Source: Nitrospirota bacterium (GTDB lineage Bacteria > Nitrospirota > 9FT-COMBO-42-15 > HDB-SIOI813). Taken from it: 42,130 nt of DNA. The position numbers and the translations under genes are program-made. The stretch is taken from contig JADLDG010000005.1 in NCBI GenBank assembly GCA_020846775.1, forward strand, positions 1 to 42,130, given 5' to 3'. Shown here piece by piece: positions 6,099-16,476 of the stretch; position 1 is the stretch's first letter, and every line of letters starts with the position of its first letter. A model generated the notes under the pieces. It worked only from the letters and a program-made list of their open reading frames with translations, made no database searches and was not told where the DNA came from.

Positions 6099-8327
6099 AT
6101 GGTTAAGCGGAACAAGGCACATGCAATTGTCCTTATAGCGATTATATTGGCTGGTATTGTCACAGGCTGCGGGAGCAACAAAAAAGAAGGCGCTCAGGCG
6201 CCAAAGGCTGCGGTCAGTCCCGGTGGAAATCTCCAGTCAACTATTCAAGGCTTTGATACTAATGGTCCCAAACCAGTAGTCACCTTTACGCTGTTTGATG
6301 AGAAGGGGGAGCCGATTGACCCCTCTACACCAGGCATGAGCGTGAGGTTTACTCTTGCCCGGATAGGCGCTGACGGTAATTACAGGAACTACATTAAGTC
6401 TTCTACCGCTGGTCAGCCAGGGCTGGACTCTGGAGGAACCTTTGCCGCGACAGACCAAGACGGCACCTATACATATACTTTCGGGACCGACATTAAAGAC
6501 ACAACAAAGACATTAGGGGGCCTGGCGTTCGATTCATCTTTAACCCACACGGTCGGGGCACAGATACAGCGTACAGTAGTTTCTGCAGCCGGCACCCCAT
6601 TTCAGCAGGCAGTGAATCCATACCTGAACTTCAGGCCCGACGGCAAGGCAGTAACAGTAAGCAGGGAGATAGTTTCTATCTCTGCCTGCAACGGTTGTCA
6701 CGGTAAGCTTGGACTTCATGGGGGAGGAAGGCGGGAGATTGCCCTGTGTATACTCTGTCATAATCCGGGACCGACTGACCTTGAAACTGATCAGGCAATT
6801 GACATGAAATCACTTATACACAAGATACATATGGGTGAAAAACTTCCAAGCAATGCTGCAGGCGGCGACTACACTATTATAGGCTTCGGTGGCGCCGTTC
6901 ACAGTTACAAGACAGTGGCCTTTCCTTTTATGTCAGGAGACACTACTATAACTGCTACGCCGATAGAGTGCATCAAGTGCCATGTGTCAGGGACGGATCT
7001 TTCAGGCAATAGTTATGGCAAAGATGCAGATAAATGGAAGGAATCCCCGACAAGAGAAAAGTGCAGCACCTGCCACGATTTAACGACATATGACGACAGC
7101 GTTACAAAAGTGGTTAAGAACGGAAAAGACAACATTACTGCTACAGCAGTGCCGCACACAGGAGGTGTACAGACCGGTGATAGTCTTTGTGCAGGATGTC
7201 ACCCTGATACGGGCGGCAATGATTATGATATTACACCGAAAGATGCAGAGGAGCCCAGGGTGCCTGTCCCAAGCGCACACACTATACTGGAAAGATCAAC
7301 CGTATATTCCGGAATAAACTTTGCGATTATTTCAGTTATTGACGCAACTGCAGGCAGCGCCCCGACTGTGACCTTTAAGGTAACAGACGATGAAGGAAAT
7401 ATAATTTCGCCTGCATCACCGTCAAGCTTCAGTTTAAAGGTCGGGTATTTTTCTCAGACGGACTATATCAATAACGGGATGGTAGAATATGGTCAGCCGT
7501 TAACACAGGCGCTCACAGGGGCCACAGCAAACGGAGACGGCAGTTATACTATAACCTTTGCCTCACCAATCCCGGCGACGGCAACAGGCGTCGGCGTCAT
7601 CGGTATAGAGGGCAGAAGACCATACTCAGTGTCTACACCACATAAGGGGACACAAAATTACAATGTGGGTGGAAAAGCAGTGCAATATTATTTTGACCTC
7701 GCAACTGGATTAAAGATCACTGATCCATCAAAACAGAGGCGTCAGGCAGTAGACACAAACAAATGCCTGGTCTGTCACAGCAGGTTATCATTGCACGGTG
7801 CAAACCGTGTCAACAATGTGATGGAATGTGTAATTTGCCATAACCCTAACGCTACTGACAGGAGCAGAAGACCTGCTACCCCGGTAGACGGCCTCACAGA
7901 GCGGCCTATTGACTTCAAGGTTATGATCCACAGCATCCACACAGGTGAAAACCTCGACCTGTCAAAACCATACGTGATTTACGGTTTTGGAAACAGCGTC
8001 AACGACTTCTCCGAGGTCCGGTTTCCGAGGGATCGCAGGGACTGCCTTGCCTGCCATATTGATGCAGAGCCAGTGACGTATGGAGTTCCTTTGACGGCAA
8101 ATATACTTGGTACGACTTCCAATACCGGTACGGATCTGAATAATAAAGTGTCAGATGACAACTCAAGGACACTGCCGCATAAATCCGTATGCGTATCGTG
8201 TCACAATAATGCCATAGCATCCGGCCATGCTGACGGCAAGGTAGTTAATGGAGTGGAAACTTGTTCACAGTGCCACTCTACAGGGCTGCTACTCGGACCG
8301 GATTTTGCTCATTTACCTGCGAGATAA
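6099..8327 (+). CDS. OmcA/MtrC-family decahaem outer-surface lipoprotein cytochrome
   Basis: The 742-residue protein begins with a lipoprotein signal peptide (lipobox VTGC, C24). It has ten CXXCH sites in two blocks of five: block 1 from about residue 197 to 370 and block 2 from about 555 to 726. Each block is preceded by a beta-rich domain (about 45-190 and 405-540), matching the four-domain MtrC/OmcA layout. The two halves repeat the same sequence pattern, for example CHGKLGLHGG...CILCHNPG with SLIHKIHMGE, and CHSRLSLHGA...CVICHNPN with VMIHSIHTGE. Members sit on the cell surface and pass electrons to minerals, shuttles or partner cells. It follows the nonahaem gene by 29 bp with its own AAGGAGG site. 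Confidence 0.95.
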   Translation: MVKRNKAHAIVLIAIILAGIVTGCGSNKKEGAQAPKAAVSPGGNLQSTIQGFDTNGPKPVVTFTLFDEKGEPIDPSTPGMSVRFTLARIGADGNYRNYIKSSTAGQPGLDSGGTFAATDQDGTYTYTFGTDIKDTTKTLGGLAFDSSLTHTVGAQIQRTVVSAAGTPFQQAVNPYLNFRPDGKAVTVSREIVSISACNGCHGKLGLHGGGRREIALCILCHNPGPTDLETDQAIDMKSLIHKIHMGEKLPSNAAGGDYTIIGFGGAVHSYKTVAFPFMSGDTTITATPIECIKCHVSGTDLSGNSYGKDADKWKESPTREKCSTCHDLTTYDDSVTKVVKNGKDNITATAVPHTGGVQTGDSLCAGCHPDTGGNDYDITPKDAEEPRVPVPSAHTILERSTVYSGINFAIISVIDATAGSAPTVTFKVTDDEGNIISPASPSSFSLKVGYFSQTDYINNGMVEYGQPLTQALTGATANGDGSYTITFASPIPATATGVGVIGIEGRRPYSVSTPHKGTQNYNVGGKAVQYYFDLATGLKITDPSKQRRQAVDTNKCLVCHSRLSLHGANRVNNVMECVICHNPNATDRSRRPATPVDGLTERPIDFKVMIHSIHTGENLDLSKPYVIYGFGNSVNDFSEVRFPRDRRDCLACHIDAEPVTYGVPLTANILGTTSNTGTDLNNKVSDDNSRTLPHKSVCVSCHNNAIASGHADGKVVNGVETCSQCHSTGLLLGPDFAHLPAR

Positions 8328-8391
8328 CTGAATGAAGCCTGTGACCGTCAGTGTTTCGTAAATTGAAGAAGCCCGATCTACCTCATAGGTA

Positions 8392-9531
8392 TTAATTGGT
8401 ATGAAACAGGGCCATCTTGATCAGCTTTTCAACATCAAGCCTTTGTTCCGACCTTTCTATCTCCCTGATTTTCGTCTTTACTGCAGGATTTTTGGGGATA
8501 AACAACTGACAGCAGTCCTGATCAGGGATTATTGATATTTCATAAGTGCCTATACATTTAGCCTGATCTATTATCTCTCCCTTGTCCATCCCGATAAGCG
8601 GTCTTAACACAGCAAGCGTTACTGCATCCTCAGTTGTAGTTATGTTCTCAAGTGTCTGGGAGGCCACCTGTCCGAGGCTGTCACCTGTTATAAGGGCAAG
8701 GGCGCCTGTCTCACCTGCAACACGTTCAGCAATCCTCAGCATCATCCTCCTGTATATCACAACCCTGTACTTCGCAGGCACACTCAAGACTATCTCCTTC
8801 TGTATCTCCCCAAATGGAAGCATATATGTCTTAACAGGCGGTTGATATTGATTCAAAATCTCTGTGAGGTCCTGAACCTTCTCCTGCGAGGTCTTGCTGA
8901 GAAATGGATAGCTGTGGAAATGGACATAGATAACAGAGCATCCCCGTTTCATCATCCTGTACGCAGCCACAGGTGAATCTATGCCGCCGGAAAGCAGACA
9001 GACTACAGTCCCTCCGGTGCCAACAGGAAGACCGCCGGGGCCCTGGACCCTGTCAAGATAAAAGTATGTCTCTCCTGACAGGATCTGGATAAATATAGTA
9101 AGTTCAGGTTTCGTTAGATTAACCTTTGCGCCTGTGGACTCTTTTATGTGGGCGCCGACTATCCGGTCTACATCCATTGAAGTAAGAGGATACCCCTTAT
9201 AACCCCTTCTTGCAGAAACCCTGAAGCTTTTAAACTCTCTGCCCTTTATGTACCGGAGGATCTCCTCCCGGAACACATTGACATCATTTGAAATCTTATG
9301 GGTCAGGACAAAATTAGCAATTCCAAAGGTCTTTGACAGCCTGTCAGATATCATTCCTTCCCGGGCCCCTGCTGAAATGTCCAGTATAAGCCTGCCGTCT
9401 TTGTGCCTGATCTGTTTTACACCAAGGCTTGTCGTTGCGTACTTGATATTCTCTATCAGCTTGTTGACGAAGATATACCTGTTTTTACCTTTAAGGATGA
9501 TTTCCTGATAGTGTACGATAAAGTGCTTCAT
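8392..9531 (-). CDS. thiI: tRNA 4-thiouridine synthetase ThiI, without rhodanese domain
   Basis: ThiI activates U8 of tRNA with ATP and inserts sulfur; it also supplies sulfur for the thiamine thiazole in some bacteria. The 379-residue protein shows an N-terminal ferredoxin-like/THUMP region (about residues 1-165) and the PP-loop SGGIDSPVAAYRM (about residues 182-194). A conserved DQDCC segment lies near residue 338. It stops soon after, so the C-terminal rhodanese domain of the E. coli enzyme is absent, as in Bacillus-type ThiI; sulfur must come from a separate carrier. ATG with an AGGAAAG site. It is divergent from the small Cys-rich gene at 9602. Confidence 0.95.
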   Translation of the reverse strand: MKHFIVHYQEIILKGKNRYIFVNKLIENIKYATTSLGVKQIRHKDGRLILDISAGAREGMISDRLSKTFGIANFVLTHKISNDVNVFREEILRYIKGREFKSFRVSARRGYKGYPLTSMDVDRIVGAHIKESTGAKVNLTKPELTIFIQILSGETYFYLDRVQGPGGLPVGTGGTVVCLLSGGIDSPVAAYRMMKRGCSVIYVHFHSYPFLSKTSQEKVQDLTEILNQYQPPVKTYMLPFGEIQKEIVLSVPAKYRVVIYRRMMLRIAERVAGETGALALITGDSLGQVASQTLENITTTEDAVTLAVLRPLIGMDKGEIIDQAKCIGTYEISIIPDQDCCQLFIPKNPAVKTKIREIERSEQRLDVEKLIKMALFHTN

Positions 9532-9550
9532 AACTTTCCTATTGAACTCC

Positions 9551-9593
9551 TTGACCCATATATCCGATATCCCTTATACTTAGAATATAAGGG
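9551..9593 (+). promoter_or_regulatory. Promoter with overlapping palindrome before the small Cys-rich gene
   Basis: TTGACC (9551-9556) and TATACT (9575-9580) are 18 bp apart on the plus strand. An inverted repeat, CCCTTATA (9571-9578) and TATAAGGG (9586-9593), covers the -10 box and start site, suggesting an operator. The right arm also feeds the ribosome-binding site AAGGGGG. Confidence 0.5.
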
Positions 9594-9601
9594 GGTTATC
9601 A

Positions 9602-9802
9602 ATGAACACATTATGTCCTTTCATGAGTACACCAGCGGAAGAGGTTATCTGTAAAGAAAATTGCACTATGTATATTGCCGGCCAGGGGAAAAACTGTGTC
9701 TTCTCAAGGCTGCCTATATATTATAATCAGACGAGAGAGTCATTGACCGTTCTCTCAAACAAGTTAGAATCGCTTCTGAATGTAAGTAAAGAAAAAATAT
9801 AA
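9602..9802 (+). CDS. Small Cys-rich protein of unknown function
   Basis: A 66-residue cytosolic protein with an N-terminal Cys cluster: CPFMS, then C17KENC21 and a further Cys at about residue 32 (KNCVFSRLPI). The second half is polar and helix-prone. A good promoter and AAGGGGG ribosome-binding site precede the ATG, which supports a real gene. The spacing CPFM-x10-CxxxC-x10-C looks like a metal-binding knuckle, but I cannot name a family. It converges on purA with a 1-bp gap and is divergent from thiI. Confidence 0.7.
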   Translation: MNTLCPFMSTPAEEVICKENCTMYIAGQGKNCVFSRLPIYYNQTRESLTVLSNKLESLLNVSKEKI

Positions 9803-9803
9803 C

Positions 9804-11212
<1,409 letters not shown>

Positions 11213-11848
11213 TTAAAAAGGGCTTATCGCCATATAACCTTCCGGAATAACGAATAGCGACGGATCTATTACATCTTTCTTAATATTTTCATATTCAATT
11301 ATTTTTTTACTTTCATCAGAGAAATCGAACTCGTATCTGACAGGCATCCCATCCAGGGCATCAGCCTCCCACAAGAGATATTTCTCAATTATACGGTCTT
11401 CTTTATCCCTGCCCTTTTCTGCCTTCTTGATTACCTTTATTTCATATATAGTCGTATCATAACCTTCTATTGTATCCTTGCCTTTCCTGGTCTTTTCAAC
11501 CTTGAGCTCTTTCCTCAAAAAATATTTTTTATCAGGAGGCTGTTCAAACATTATGGCATCCTTTTCAGCGGCAAGGTCCTGTTCCAGATATAACTTCACA
11601 TTCAACATAATAGTGAATAATTTCTTTTTCTTAAAATCATAAATCTTTATGCCCGGATTACCTTCTATCCCGGATGATTCCTCTTCGACCCTAAGTACAT
11701 CCCCGTCCGAGAAGAACTTCTGCTCAAGCACCACATTATCTTCATCCTTTGTCACAATTCTGGTCTTCTTAACAAATGAAAGACCGGCAAAGGCGGAGTC
11801 AGCCATAAAAATCGCCAATATAATTATTAATGATAATGTTTTATTCAT
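11213..11848 (-). CDS. Exported protein, LolA/DUF4412-like fold
   Basis: A 211-residue protein with a clear signal peptide (cleavage near SAFA-GL, residue 22), so probably periplasmic. The mature part is built of charged beta-strands (for example KKTRIVTKDEDN, KIYDFKKKKLFTI, KGKDTIEGYDTTIYEI) and ends with DPSLFVIPEGY, a closing pattern seen in DUF4412 and LolA/LppX-like proteins that bind lipids or lipoproteins. No enzyme motif is visible. It has an ATG start and is separated from ychF by a large perfect hairpin. Family assignment is by pattern only. Confidence 0.65.
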   Translation of the reverse strand: MNKTLSLIIILAIFMADSAFAGLSFVKKTRIVTKDEDNVVLEQKFFSDGDVLRVEEESSGIEGNPGIKIYDFKKKKLFTIMLNVKLYLEQDLAAEKDAIMFEQPPDKKYFLRKELKVEKTRKGKDTIEGYDTTIYEIKVIKKAEKGRDKEDRIIEKYLLWEADALDGMPVRYEFDFSDESKKIIEYENIKKDVIDPSLFVIPEGYMAISPF

Positions 11849-11872
11849 ATTTGCTTACCCCTCCGACTCCGC

Positions 11873-11934
11873 GTTAAATAGGGACAGCGACTATTTATTT
11901 GAACATCAATAAATAGTCGCTGTCCCTATTTAAC
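11873..11934. repeat. Perfect 27-bp inverted repeat (long hairpin)
   Basis: Arms 11873-11899 and 11908-11934 are perfectly complementary around an 8-nt loop. Arms contain GGGACAGCGACTATTT. The same AAATAGTCGCTG core recurs at about 38923-38934. It lies between ychF and the exported-protein gene and could act as a terminator or as a REP-like target of a Y1 transposase. Confidence 0.85.
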
Positions 11935-11948
11935 AATTTAACCAAAAG

Positions 11949-13043
11949 CTACACGTTAAAACGAAAGTATACCACGTCTCCTTCCCTCATAACATAATCC
12001 TTCCCTTCAAGACGGAGCAAACCTTTTTCTTTAACCGCAATTGACGAACCCAGTGAATCAAGGTCAGAATATGACATGACCTCGGCCCTTATGAAACCTC
12101 GTTCTATATCTGTGTGTATCCTGCCTGCTGCCTGAGGGGCCTTCGTCCCCTTTAGCACTGTCCACGCCCTGACCTCTTTCTCACCTGCTGTAAAAAAGGT
12201 CAGAAGATTTAGCAAATCGTATCCAGCACGGATTAATTTATACAATCCTGGCTCTGAAAGCCCCATCTCTTTCAGAAACTCCTCATGCTCCTCAATTGGC
12301 ATAGTTGACAACTCGTCCTCTATCTTACCACAAATCGTAACTACAGTAGCCCCCTCTTTGGCCGCAATATCTTCTATCAAGCGAACGTATTGATTCCCTT
12401 TAAGCATCTCCTCTTCACTCAGGTTAGCTGCATAGAGGACAGGTTTTGATGTCAGGAGATGCAGCTCATCGAGGATTTTATTTTCACTATCAGAATAGTT
12501 TAAATGTCTTAGAGGTTTCCCTTTTGAAAGCTGGTCGTTGAGCATTATCAGGAATTCCACTTCAGCTTTGACGTTCTTGTCACCTGACCTTACCTGCTTT
12601 TCAGCCCTCTGAATCCTCTTGCTTATTGAATCTATATCAGCAAGGGCAAGTTCTGTCTCAATTATTTCGATGTCACGGATAGGGTCAACATTACCATGAA
12701 CATGCACAACATCAGGGTCTTCAAAACATCTCACAACATGCACAATAGCATCAACCCCCCTTATGTGCCCGAGGAATTTATTGCCAAGCCCCTCTCCAGC
12801 AGAGGCTCCTTTAACAAGACCCGCTATGTCAACAAACTCCATTGTAGTTGGAGTAACTGCCTCTGGCTTGAACATCTCAGTGAGTCTCTTCAACCGTATA
12901 TCAGGGACAGAGACTACACCCACATTCTGGTCAATAGTACAAAAGGGGTAATTCGCCACCTGCGCACCAGCTGACGTCAGTGCATTGAATATTGTGGACT
13001 TGCCGACATTTGGCAGTCCGACTATGCCGCAATTAAAACCCAT
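11949..13043 (-). CDS. ychF: Ribosome-binding ATPase YchF (Obg family)
   Basis: YchF is a universally conserved OBG-family protein that prefers ATP and associates with ribosomes; it is linked to translation and oxidative stress control. The 364-residue protein shows the P-loop GLPNVGKSTIFNAL (residues 8-21), the G3 region DIAGLVKGAS, and NLSEEEM in place of the NKxD motif, the change that gives ATP specificity. A central coiled coil (about residues 130-200) and a C-terminal TGS domain ending YFRFNV follow. ATG start. In many relatives ychF follows pth; here it follows hppA, separated by repeats. Confidence 0.97.
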   Translation of the reverse strand: MGFNCGIVGLPNVGKSTIFNALTSAGAQVANYPFCTIDQNVGVVSVPDIRLKRLTEMFKPEAVTPTTMEFVDIAGLVKGASAGEGLGNKFLGHIRGVDAIVHVVRCFEDPDVVHVHGNVDPIRDIEIIETELALADIDSISKRIQRAEKQVRSGDKNVKAEVEFLIMLNDQLSKGKPLRHLNYSDSENKILDELHLLTSKPVLYAANLSEEEMLKGNQYVRLIEDIAAKEGATVVTICGKIEDELSTMPIEEHEEFLKEMGLSEPGLYKLIRAGYDLLNLLTFFTAGEKEVRAWTVLKGTKAPQAAGRIHTDIERGFIRAEVMSYSDLDSLGSSIAVKEKGLLRLEGKDYVMREGDVVYFRFNV

Positions 13044-13065
13044 ATTACTCCTTCAAAAATATAAA

Positions 13066-13136
13066 GGGGACATTCCGCGTCCCCAGTTTAAATCCCCCCT
13101 CACCCCCCTTTGAAAAGGGGGATTAAGGGGGGATTT
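13066..13136. repeat. Two intergenic inverted repeats, including an AAATCCCCC-type repeat
   Basis: A small stem, GGGGAC (13066-13071) with GTCCCC (13079-13084), is followed by a larger imperfect palindrome at 13090-13136, whose left arm starts AAATCCCCCC and right arm ends GGGGGGATTT. The latter resembles the AAATCCCCC short dispersed repeats seen in many bacterial genomes. It lies just past the hppA stop and may end its transcript. Confidence 0.7.
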
Positions 13137-13162
13137 GCTTTGTCCTTAGTAAACCTAACTGC

Positions 13163-15160
13163 CTACCCTATCAACAGCGGTGCAATAACCAGCGACACAA
13201 TTGACATCAGCTTTATCAATATATTCATTGCAGGGCCTGATGTATCTTTGCACGGGTCACCTACGGTGTCGCCTACAACTGCGGCCTTATGGGCATTAGA
13301 ACCCTTGCCGCCAAGGTTTCCCTGTTCTATATATTTCTTTGCATTATCCCATACGCCGCCGGCATTTGCCAGAAAAAGCGCCATTGGAACACCGACTACC
13401 GTAGCGCCTGCAAGGAATCCTCCAAGCGACTGTGCGCCCAGCACAAAACCGACAATAATAGGGGCAACCACTGCCAGCACGCCAGGGATAATCATCTCCT
13501 TCAGGGCTGCAGTTGTACTGATTTCAACACACCTTACTACATCCGGCTCTGCCTTACCCTCCATTAGACCTTTGATCTCACGGAACTGGCGTCTTACTTC
13601 CTCGACCATCTTGCCTGCGGCCCTTCCAACTGAAGACATTGTTAGTGCAGCTATAAAAAACGGCATAATTCCGCCAAGAAGCACTCCCATAACCACAAAA
13701 GGCTCAGTTAACGATATAACCTGTATTTTTGCTGCCTGTGAATAGGCTGCAAAAAGGGCGAGGGCTGTAAGCGCGGCAGACCCTATCGCAAATCCTTTAC
13801 CGATAGCCGCCGTTGTATTACCCAGTGCATCCAGACTGTCTGTTATCGCCCTCGTGTCTTTACCCAGACCAGCCATCTCTGATATACCTCCTGCGTTGTC
13901 TGCTATCGGGCCATAGGCATCTACTGACATGGTAATCCCGATAGTTGCAAGCATGCCTACTGCTGCTATACTTATGCCGTACAGACCAGCAAAATAATTT
14001 GATAAATAGATACCTATTATAATTGCAATCATTGGAAGGGCAACACTCTCCATGCCTATTGCAAGTCCGGTAATAATATTGGTTGCAGCGCCTGTGTTCG
14101 AGGCATTTGCGGTCTTTGCGACCGGTGACCCGGCTGTATACCATTCAGTTATAAGACCAATAGAAATACCTACTATACACCCGACAGCAATAGCCCAGAA
14201 GACTCCCATATCAACACCGATAGACTGAGTCATAAAATATGCCAGAACCAGGAAAATCCCGGCTGCAATGAATGTAGCATACCTGAGCGCTGCAGCAGGA
14301 CTTAACTTCTCCAGTATCAGCATTGAACCTATTCCAAGTAGAGATGAAATAAGGCCGACTATTATTACTGCAATTGGAAATGCCATGTAAGTAGTTAACA
14401 TTCCGGTGCTAAGTATGGATGAAGAGGTTGTAGCAAGCGCTATTGTGGCAATAACTGCTCCGACATAAGACTCAAACAGGTCGGCTCCCATGCCTGCTAC
14501 ATCACCCACGTTGTCGCCGACATTATCTGCAATAACGGCAGGGTTTCGCGGGTCATCCTCGGGAATACCCGCCTCAACCTTGCCGACGAGGTCTGCACCG
14601 ACATCGGCGGTCTTTGTATAGATACCGCCGCCTACACGGGCAAAAAGGGCTATAGAACTTGCCCCCATCGCATAACCGCTGACTGCAGATATAGTCGAGA
14701 GGTCATGTCCGTATAAATAGTATAATATCCCTATGCCAAGCACACCTATACTCGCTACACACAACCCCATGACTGAACCGCCTGCAAAGGCAATAAAGAG
14801 TGCCCTGGCAGAATTAGGCTTGTATAAATTGGCTGCATTTGCCGTCCTGACATTAGCACGGGTCGCAGCGTTCATCCCAAAAAAACCTGCGAGCATGGAT
14901 GAAATGGCTCCTCCAACATATGCTATTGCAGTCTGGATTCCAAGACCATACATAAGTGCAAAGAATATAATAATAATGAAGACGGCCAGTATTGTATATT
15001 GCCTCCTGAGATATGCCATAGCACCTTCGTGGATCTTGTTTGCAATGCTGCGCATCTTATCATTGCCGTCAGGCTGCCTGCTTATATAGAGGAATATGAA
15101 TCCAGCAATAATCAAACCTCCTGCTCCGAATAACCAGGCAAAATCTACCAGTCTTTCCAT
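13163..15160 (-). CDS. hppA: Membrane-bound ion-pumping pyrophosphatase
   Basis: HppA couples hydrolysis of pyrophosphate to H+ or Na+ pumping across the inner membrane. The 665-residue protein has about 16 hydrophobic helices and the substrate motifs [20 protein letters not shown] and [21 protein letters not shown], plus the C-terminal [15 protein letters not shown]. The segment [13 protein letters not shown] has Ala where K+-independent enzymes have Lys, indicating a K+-dependent enzyme. The Glu in DLFESY is at the place associated with Na+-pumping members, so a Na+ pump is the better guess, though H+ pumping is not excluded. Such pumps save energy in anaerobic or energy-limited cells. ATG start. 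Confidence 0.96.
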   Translation of the reverse strand: MERLVDFAWLFGAGGLIIAGFIFLYISRQPDGNDKMRSIANKIHEGAMAYLRRQYTILAVFIIIIFFALMYGLGIQTAIAYVGGAISSMLAGFFGMNAATRANVRTANAANLYKPNSARALFIAFAGGSVMGLCVASIGVLGIGILYYLYGHDLSTISAVSGYAMGASSIALFARVGGGIYTKTADVGADLVGKVEAGIPEDDPRNPAVIADNVGDNVGDVAGMGADLFESYVGAVIATIALATTSSSILSTGMLTTYMAFPIAVIIVGLISSLLGIGSMLILEKLSPAAALRYATFIAAGIFLVLAYFMTQSIGVDMGVFWAIAVGCIVGISIGLITEWYTAGSPVAKTANASNTGAATNIITGLAIGMESVALPMIAIIIGIYLSNYFAGLYGISIAAVGMLATIGITMSVDAYGPIADNAGGISEMAGLGKDTRAITDSLDALGNTTAAIGKGFAIGSAALTALALFAAYSQAAKIQVISLTEPFVVMGVLLGGIMPFFIAALTMSSVGRAAGKMVEEVRRQFREIKGLMEGKAEPDVVRCVEISTTAALKEMIIPGVLAVVAPIIVGFVLGAQSLGGFLAGATVVGVPMALFLANAGGVWDNAKKYIEQGNLGGKGSNAHKAAVVGDTVGDPCKDTSGPAMNILIKLMSIVSLVIAPLLIG

Positions 15161-15184
15161 CTCATCCCCTTTCTTGAAAAAAAA

Positions 15185-15736
15185 TTAGTTATATTTGTTC
15201 ATTGCCGCAACAATATTATTCCCGACGGTCATCCTTACTGCATCTACTGCGTTGTCCACTGCAGTTTCAATAAGCGGAACCTCTTGACGGGAAAATCTTG
15301 ACAAGACATATCCCACCACATCAACTCTACCTGCCGGCCTTCCTATCCCTACCCGAATCCTTATAAAATCTTCCGTACCAATGGCAGCTATTACAGATGA
15401 ACACCCATTATGGCCGCCGCTTCCGCCTTGTGTCTTTATCCTGATATCACCGGAATCAAGGTCCATGTCATCATATATAAGGATAAGGTCTGATGGCAAC
15501 AGTTTGTAATATCTCATCAACTCTCTAACGCCATCACCGCTTCTGTTCATATATGTTACAGGCATCGCAAGCATTACATCTTCACCTGCTATCTTACCTT
15601 TCCCCGACATGTAGAGACTGCTTTCTTCTCTGATCTTAATTGAATGGTACGCAGCAAGTTTTTCTATCACAAGAAAACCGGCATTATGTCTTGTATCCTT
15701 ATATTTATCTCCAGGATTGCCAAGTCCAACAATCAA
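15185..15736 (-). CDS. pth: Peptidyl-tRNA hydrolase
   Basis: Pth recycles tRNA from peptidyl-tRNA released during stalled translation. The 183-residue protein starts IVGLGNPGDKY and has the catalytic His in DTRHNAGF, then PVTYMNRSG, IYDDMDLDSG and GGSGGHNG, all family signatures. The start is TTG, 2 bp after the rplY stop; a CTG two codons earlier would give the usual MKLIVGLGNPG but overlaps rplY. Expression is likely coupled to rplY. The rplY-pth pair is a common operon. Confidence 0.96.
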   Translation of the reverse strand: MIVGLGNPGDKYKDTRHNAGFLVIEKLAAYHSIKIREESSLYMSGKGKIAGEDVMLAMPVTYMNRSGDGVRELMRYYKLLPSDLILIYDDMDLDSGDIRIKTQGGSGGHNGCSSVIAAIGTEDFIRIRVGIGRPAGRVDVVGYVLSRFSRQEVPLIETAVDNAVDAVRMTVGNNIVAAMNKYN

Positions 15737-15738
15737 CT

Positions 15739-16428
15739 TCAGGCCTTGCCCTCCTTCTCAGCTGCCTTCTCACCTTCCTTAACAGGCTTCTTTATAACCT
15801 CAGGCTCCTTTGCCGCCTCTCCAGGGGCAGGTGCTGACAGTAGTTCCTGCATCTTCTCCTGAGATACAGGTGCAGCTATATTTAGAATTACATGCTCTGG
15901 TTCAGTAACGAACCTGATCCCATCAGGTATACTTAAATCACTGACATGTAGGCTGTCTCCAACCATCAGAGCTGAGGCATCTGCAAGGATATTGTCAGGA
16001 ATCAATGATGGAAGGCACTCTATCTCTACCTCCCTGCTCACGAGCTGGAGAAGACCTCCCTCTACAACGCCTAAAGGGGTCTTTCCTGTCAGTTCAATCG
16101 GCACTGTAACCCTGATCTTTTCGTCCATTGAAACCTCAAAAAAATCTACATGCAAAAGCTCTCCGGTCAAAGGGTCTTTTTGATAATCCCTTAATATGGC
16201 AATCTTGTCAGACTTATCAGCAGCGCCTTCAAGTTTAAGATCAATGAGTGTACTTTCAGCATGTCCCAGCATTATCAGCTTCCTCACCTTTGAAGGATCA
16301 AGACTGAGACTGGTTGACACACCTTTACCACACAGAACTGCAGGGATACGTCCGCTCCTTCTAAGGCTTCTTGCAGCGCCTTTTCCGCTTTCGCTCCTGA
16401 CATTTGCATTTAATGATATTCTTTCCAT
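15739..16428 (-). CDS. rplY: 50S ribosomal protein bL25, long (CTC) form
   Basis: bL25 binds 5S rRNA. The 229-residue protein is the two-domain CTC form: an N-terminal L25 domain (RSESGKGAARSLRRSGRIPAV, about residues 1-95) and a C-terminal beta domain (about 100-190). It ends in a Lys/Glu/Pro-rich tail of about 35 residues, EKAAEKEGKA at the very end. ATG start after an AAGGAGG site. Between prs and pth in the same orientation. Confidence 0.96.
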   Translation of the reverse strand: MERISLNANVRSESGKGAARSLRRSGRIPAVLCGKGVSTSLSLDPSKVRKLIMLGHAESTLIDLKLEGAADKSDKIAILRDYQKDPLTGELLHVDFFEVSMDEKIRVTVPIELTGKTPLGVVEGGLLQLVSREVEIECLPSLIPDNILADASALMVGDSLHVSDLSIPDGIRFVTEPEHVILNIAAPVSQEKMQELLSAPAPGEAAKEPEVIKKPVKEGEKAAEKEGKA

Positions 16429-16476
16429 GATACTAACTCCTCCTTAATTGTTGTTGTATTTAGATTTCTTTTCTGT

